This document shows positions 61,101 to 64,000 of a DNA stretch of 64,000 nucleotides, piece after piece; positions within the stretch are counted from its first letter, which is position 1; each line of letters starts with the position of its first letter. A program made the position numbers and the translations under genes. The stretch lies in NCBI GenBank assembly GCA_001936135.1, contig CP012819.1, positions 1,955,501 through 2,019,500 on the forward strand, in the 5' to 3' direction. The notes beneath the pieces are model-generated. The model did not search any database. It saw only the letters and a program-made list of their open reading frames with translations, and was not told where the DNA came from. This stretch comes from Saccharomycopsis fibuligera x Saccharomycopsis cf. fibuligera (lineage: Eukaryota > Ascomycota > Saccharomycetes > Ascoideales > Saccharomycopsidaceae).

Positions 61101-63446
61101 ATGGCTAAATCAGAGCTTATTTATGGAAGCCCAGAGGTGGACGCCAATAGTCCTAGTCTGCAAGATGGTTCTTCCTCTAATAAAGAAAAAACGTTTGAAG
61201 TGGTAACTGAAAAAAATGAAGTTGACGCCAGATACATTGAAATTCCAGACGACGACGAAATTAACGTTTATGAGGAAAACCCAAGTTATTTGTCCAACAG
61301 TCCATACCCAGAAGTCAGAGCCGTGGTCCCTGTTACTGACGACACGCATATTAGACTTAATCATTGGAGATCATGGTTCTTGCTCACAATTTTTGTTATT
61401 GTTATTGCCGGTGTCAACCAATTTTTCTCTTTACGTTATCCAAGTATGAGTATTAATTTTATCGTTGCTCAAGTTCTCGCTTATCCAGTTGGTTCCTTGT
61501 TTGCCCAGTTACCTGACATCAAATGTGAAAGATTTCCATTTTTCGACTTGAATCCAAATGGCCATTTCCACAAGAAAGAGCATGCTCTTATTACTATCTG
61601 CGTGGCTTTGACCTCCTCAACTGCATATGCAATGAATATCTTGATTGCCCAAACCAATTTTTACAATATGGATTTGAATGCGGGTTACCAAATTTTGTTG
61701 GTTCTTACTTCACAAATGGCCGGCTACGGTTTGGCAGGGTTGACTAGAAGATGGATTGTTTATCCAGCTGCTGCTGTTTGGCCACAAACTTTGATTTCAG
61801 TTTCTTTATTTGACGCTTTGAATGATAGAGAAATTGATAAGACTATTGTTAATGGATGGAGAGCATCTAGATACAAGTTTTTCCTTATTGCCTTTTTCAT
61901 CTCTTTTGCTTGGTATTGGTTCCCAGGTTTTATCTTTAAGGGATTATCTTACTTTACGATTGTTCTTTGGGGTTCAGCTACTAGAAATAACTTTGTTGTC
62001 AATTCATTGTTTGGTGTCAATTCTGGTATTGGTTTGCTTCCTATTAGTTTCGACTACACACAAATCTCTCAAGCTATGAGCGGAAGTGTCTTTGCTACAC
62101 CATTCTGGGTTGTATCTAACACATATGGTTCTGTTTTCTTGTTTTTTGTTATCATTTTGCCAATCCTTTATTACACCAATACCTGGGATGCAAAATACAT
62201 GCCAATGATTAGTGGTTCCACATTTGACAATACCCAAAGCAAGTACAACGTCAGCAAGATTTTGAATGAAGATTACACCATCAACTTTGAAAAGTACAAA
62301 GCTTACAGTCCATTGTTTGTGCCATTCTCTTACTTGTTGTCCTACGCTTTGAATTTCGCAGCAGTTTTGGGTATTTTTACCCATACTTATCTTTATCACG
62401 GTAAAGATATATGGCAAAAATTGAAAGATGCTAGAAATGGTGGTGAAGATATTCACAAGAGAGAAATGAACAAGTACAAAGAAGCCCCAGATTGGTGGTA
62501 TGGCATTGTTTTTCTTCTCATGTTAGCACTATCTTTTGTTTGTGTTTGTGTTTGGGCTAAACAATTCCCTGCATGGGCGTTAGTAGTGGCTTACTTGGTT
62601 TCTATTGTTAATTTTGTTCCTCAAGGTATTTTGGAATCTATCACCAATAATCACGTTGGTCTTAATATCATTACTGAGTTGATTGCCGGCTACATGCTTC
62701 CATTGAGACCAATGGCCAACTTGCTATTCAAGCTTTATGGTTTTATTATCATGAGACAAGGTTTGGAATTGTCTAGAGATTTGAAATTGGGTCAATACAT
62801 GAAAATTCCACCAAGATTGCTTTTCGTTGCGCAAATTTGGTCAACTATTATTGCATCTTTAGTAAACGTTGGTATTCAAGAATGGATGAGAAGTAACATT
62901 GACGGCATTTGCTCCACCGATCAATCTAACGGGTTCATTTGTTCCAATGGTAGAACCATTTTTAATGCTTCTATTATTTGGTCATTGCCAAAATACTTGT
63001 TTTCTCCAGGTGAACGATACAATGCCATGATGTGGTTCTTCTTAATTGGGACAGTGATGCCGATTTTCACATGGTTGTTATGGAAAAAAAATCCAAAGAA
63101 ATGGTATGGTAAATTGAACGCTCCAATTTTCTTTACAGGCCCAGGTAACATCCCCCCATCCACCGTTTACAACTACTCATTATACTTTGTTGCTTCTGTC
63201 TTTTTGAACAAATTTATCAAGGACAGATGGCCAAGATGGCACGCCAAATACAATTTTGTTCTTGGTGCAGCAGTTGAAGCCGGTGTTGCAGTGGCTACAG
63301 TGATTATCTTTTTATGTGTCACTTATCCAGGTGGCTCATTAACCTGGTGGGGGAACACCGTTTATAAAAACACTTTGGATATGAAGTCTAAAGCATTCTA
63401 CAAGTTGGCAGAAGGTGAAACTTTTGGCCCAAGCAAATGGTGGTAA
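61101..63446 (+). CDS. oligopeptide transporter, OPT family
   Basis: Proton-coupled plasma membrane importer of tetra-/pentapeptides of the fungal OPT1-type clade. 781 aa with an acidic, disordered cytosolic N-terminus (1-95) and about 14 hydrophobic helices. Family segments seen: NQFFSLRYPSMSINFIVAQV (the NPG-like first helix region), WYWFPGFIFKGLSYFTIVLW, SIVNFVPQGILESITNNHVG, NIITELIAGYMLPLRPMANL, GLELSRDLKLGQYMKIPPR, and a C-terminus ending ETFGPSKWW. Start at ATG 61101. I found only one in-frame CTG (codon 20, in a Ser-rich cytosolic stretch) among 781 codons. The peptide range cannot be inferred from sequence. Confidence 0.95.
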   Translation: MAKSELIYGSPEVDANSPSLQDGSSSNKEKTFEVVTEKNEVDARYIEIPDDDEINVYEENPSYLSNSPYPEVRAVVPVTDDTHIRLNHWRSWFLLTIFVIVIAGVNQFFSLRYPSMSINFIVAQVLAYPVGSLFAQLPDIKCERFPFFDLNPNGHFHKKEHALITICVALTSSTAYAMNILIAQTNFYNMDLNAGYQILLVLTSQMAGYGLAGLTRRWIVYPAAAVWPQTLISVSLFDALNDREIDKTIVNGWRASRYKFFLIAFFISFAWYWFPGFIFKGLSYFTIVLWGSATRNNFVVNSLFGVNSGIGLLPISFDYTQISQAMSGSVFATPFWVVSNTYGSVFLFFVIILPILYYTNTWDAKYMPMISGSTFDNTQSKYNVSKILNEDYTINFEKYKAYSPLFVPFSYLLSYALNFAAVLGIFTHTYLYHGKDIWQKLKDARNGGEDIHKREMNKYKEAPDWWYGIVFLLMLALSFVCVCVWAKQFPAWALVVAYLVSIVNFVPQGILESITNNHVGLNIITELIAGYMLPLRPMANLLFKLYGFIIMRQGLELSRDLKLGQYMKIPPRLLFVAQIWSTIIASLVNVGIQEWMRSNIDGICSTDQSNGFICSNGRTIFNASIIWSLPKYLFSPGERYNAMMWFFLIGTVMPIFTWLLWKKNPKKWYGKLNAPIFFTGPGNIPPSTVYNYSLYFVASVFLNKFIKDRWPRWHAKYNFVLGAAVEAGVAVATVIIFLCVTYPGGSLTWWGNTVYKNTLDMKSKAFYKLAEGETFGPSKWW

Positions 63447-63515
63447 TTAGTTATTTTTTTTTCCTTAGCTCTTCTGTTTTTTATTTCTTTTGATTTTTTG
63501 TCATTGTATCGGTAT

Positions 63516-63548
<33 letters not shown>

Positions 63549-64000
63549 ATACTTTTCTGTTTTTGTTGGTTTTTGGTTTTTGATTTGCCTTGTCAAGACA
63601 AATTTTTTGATCGTCACGATATAGTCATTTATTAATTAATTTTGTTGTTTTGCTTTTTTTATTGGCTTTCTCTGTTTGATTTATAGTTCGTATATCTTGC
63701 ATTTCTCGTTATAAACGGTTTCCCATGAATTTTTTAAGAGTCACAAAACTATTTTCTTTGTGTAATGACTAATTAAACAAAACATTAACTACTTTTAACT
63801 TTCAGTTTGTTCTGCTTTTCAGAAATAGAAATAATCACATTGATATAATATCATCTTTATGAATTATTAGTAAACATCCTTAGAACATTAAGCTAAAGCA
63901 AGGTATTGCTTGAAATCTTTAACAGAAAAAAAAGTATGGTTTTGACCTTTTAGTGAAATTTAAATTTGAACTTTTCTGAATCACATAAACCATTTAATGT
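63447..64000. other. 3' flank of the OPT gene
   Basis: AT-rich, with a T-tract at 63519-63547. No gene is visible before the window ends. Confidence 0.6.

Overview
This window looks like nuclear DNA of a budding yeast (Saccharomycotina). Every gene I recognise is a yeast orthologue: VPS75, VPS10, ILV6, COX13, CDC55, RPS26, COX4, MPO1, INP51, GIM4, ADI1, plus GH17, ferric reductase, OPT and BRE4-like genes. The introns have yeast donors (GTATGT or GTAAGT) and mostly TACTAAC-type branch sites. In-frame CTG codons are rare and, where I checked, mostly sit at polar, loop or boundary positions rather than in helix cores. That suggests a CUG-Ser (CTG clade) species, but this is inference and no species is assigned.

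Layout. 0-12 kb: a 4 kb stretch with no supportable gene, then convergent VPS75 (histone chaperone) and VPS10 (vacuolar sorting receptor). 12-26 kb: a GH17 cell wall glucanase, a 4.9 kb gap, a large BRE4-like membrane protein, a ferric reductase and ILV6. 27-33 kb: two small intron-bearing secretory genes, a DOPA-dioxygenase-like gene, an uncharacterised acidic protein and COX13. 35.8-51 kb: CDC55, RPS26, COX4, an RNase III/Dicer-family gene, a 2-hydroxyacid dehydrogenase, MPO1 and a small coiled-coil gene. This block is visibly more GC-rich and full of short tandem repeats. 51-64 kb: INP51, a five-exon prefoldin subunit 2, ADI1, a 2.7 kb gap and an oligopeptide transporter.

Most of the new information comes from splicing that a plain open-reading-frame view misses. 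VPS75 starts on a 14-nt exon. The VPS10 signal peptide is on a separate exon. The hydroxyacid dehydrogenase has three exons and GIM4 has five. COX4 and RPS26 have introns in their 5' leaders. A cysteine-rich secreted protein at 30.8-31.4 kb is assembled from three exons.

The most striking protein-level observation is that the RNase III/Dicer-family protein has valine at both glutamate positions of the metal-binding quartet, so it is predicted to be catalytically dead while keeping two dsRNA-binding domains. The genes do not form a single pathway. They are ordinary housekeeping, respiratory, trafficking and nutrient-uptake genes in typical yeast order, without operons.
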